From: Dirofilaria immitis | Lineage: Eukaryota > Nematoda > Chromadorea > Rhabditida > Onchocercidae | Assembly (NCBI GenBank): GCA_024305405.1 | Contig: JAKNDB010000087.1 | Location: forward strand, 5,644,501 to 5,708,500 | Reading direction: 5' to 3' | Length of the DNA stretch: 64,000 bases | Shown here: piece after piece, positions 63,198 through 64,000 of the stretch | Layout: every line of letters starts with the position of its first letter | Position numbering within the stretch: position 1 is the first letter of the stretch | Made by a program: the position numbers and the translations under genes | The notes under the pieces: generated by a model | What the model was told of the DNA's origin: nothing | Database searches by the model: none | Seen by the model: only the letters and a program-made list of their open reading frames with translations

Positions 63198-64000
63198 CTG
63201 AAACTTGACATGATATATTGTAATTTTATATTATTATACCATTCATCTAACACAATATAATCTAAATATATTCCCATTACGGTTACTACTATAGCAATTA
63301 GTTATAAGAGATGCTTTCTTGAAATTACTGACAAATGCATGAAATGATATTAGTGAGAAAATTTATGATCTATAACCGCTCCACCTCCTACTTAAACGAA
63401 AATAAAAGCAAAAGAAAATACATTTTCACATATTGTATCTACTATGAAGCTCTTATGTACCGTAATTCCTTCATCCATCACTCTCCATAATATTATTCGG
63501 TTTTCTTCGAACTCATCCATAACATAATAATCCAGACGTCGCAGATGGAAATTTCTATTTTTGTGATTTCTATTTTTGTGATATTAACTAACTAATGAGA
63601 TATAAACTAGAGAGAAAAACTATTTATGCTAGCTCTCTATAACTATATGGATTGTAAGGATCATATGGCGTAGTGTTCTTTAATGTGATCTTTATTATTA
63701 TCTGACCATCTATCTTTGAGAAATAGGTCATGTATAATGACTGTAAGGAAGTGACACAATCTATTCAATATTCAGCACATATAAACGGCAATGGTTTATT
63801 TTAATATTCTTTGATACTGAAATTTTTTTATTGAAAAACTTAATATTAACTTCCTGTTCTAAAATCCGTTACTGCATCTTTTCAAGATATCTATCCTTTG
63901 TTCAACTCTTTTGCGAAATTTATTCTCGAGAGCAGCAGTTCTTTCTTGTCAGTTCAACTATCATAAATCAGTTTTAAATATTTTTACCTTCTTAAAATAT

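Noticed and set aside
1..64000. tRNA, rRNA or CRISPR loci
   Set aside because: No cloverleaf with a GTTCGANNC T-arm, no rRNA core sequence and no regularly spaced repeat array were found by eye.

Overview
The window is strongly AT-rich eukaryotic DNA. It carries small, intron-rich genes whose introns use nematode-style signals: GTAAGT-like donors and TTTTCAG/TTTTTAG acceptors. The protein matches are TRAPPC13, the branched-chain 2-oxoacid dehydrogenase E2 subunit, a GSK3-related kinase, a GluCl-type Cys-loop channel and a PDZ protein of a nematode-restricted type. Near 58.3 kb a short decayed piece of a rickettsial/Wolbachia-type seryl-tRNA synthetase lies close to a Wolbachia-style palindromic repeat. 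Together these point to a filarial (spirurid) nematode nuclear contig. The species cannot be fixed from the sequence alone.

Layout. 0-6.3 kb (+): last exon of an unidentified gene, then complete TRAPPC13 in 12 exons. 7.9-18.3 kb (-): a 289-residue unidentified protein directly downstream of a large unidentified nuclear-type protein, arranged like an operon. Upstream of the large gene lie a set of 5' exons and several look-alike exons that accept the same splice phase. 19.4-24.3 kb (-): BCKDH E2 (dbt), 12 exons. 25-32.4 kb (+): an orphan exon, a PDZ-protein gene, then a GSK3-like kinase. 36.5-41.2 kb (+): a single-pass membrane protein followed within 170 bases by a Ser/Gln-rich protein. An antisense cysteine-rich reading frame and a strong hairpin sit inside one intron of the membrane-protein gene. 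43.2 kb (-): an isolated coding exon. 46.8-52.2 kb (+): ligand-gated chloride-channel-like gene, 14 exons. 53.5-54.0 kb (-): a two-exon orphan gene. 58-58.7 kb: bacterial-derived tract. 61.4-63.2 kb (-): weak exon candidates. The rest is gene-poor AT-rich sequence.

A recurring technical feature is that nearly every recognisable gene needs one extra base at one or more short homopolymers to keep its frame (A5 for A6, T5 for T6, G3 for G4). The corrections almost all go the same way, which suggests under-called homopolymers in the assembly rather than widespread pseudogenes. Coordinates below are for the sequence as given. Exon boundaries were read by eye from splice signals, phase and, where available, family alignment from memory. 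No similarity search was run.
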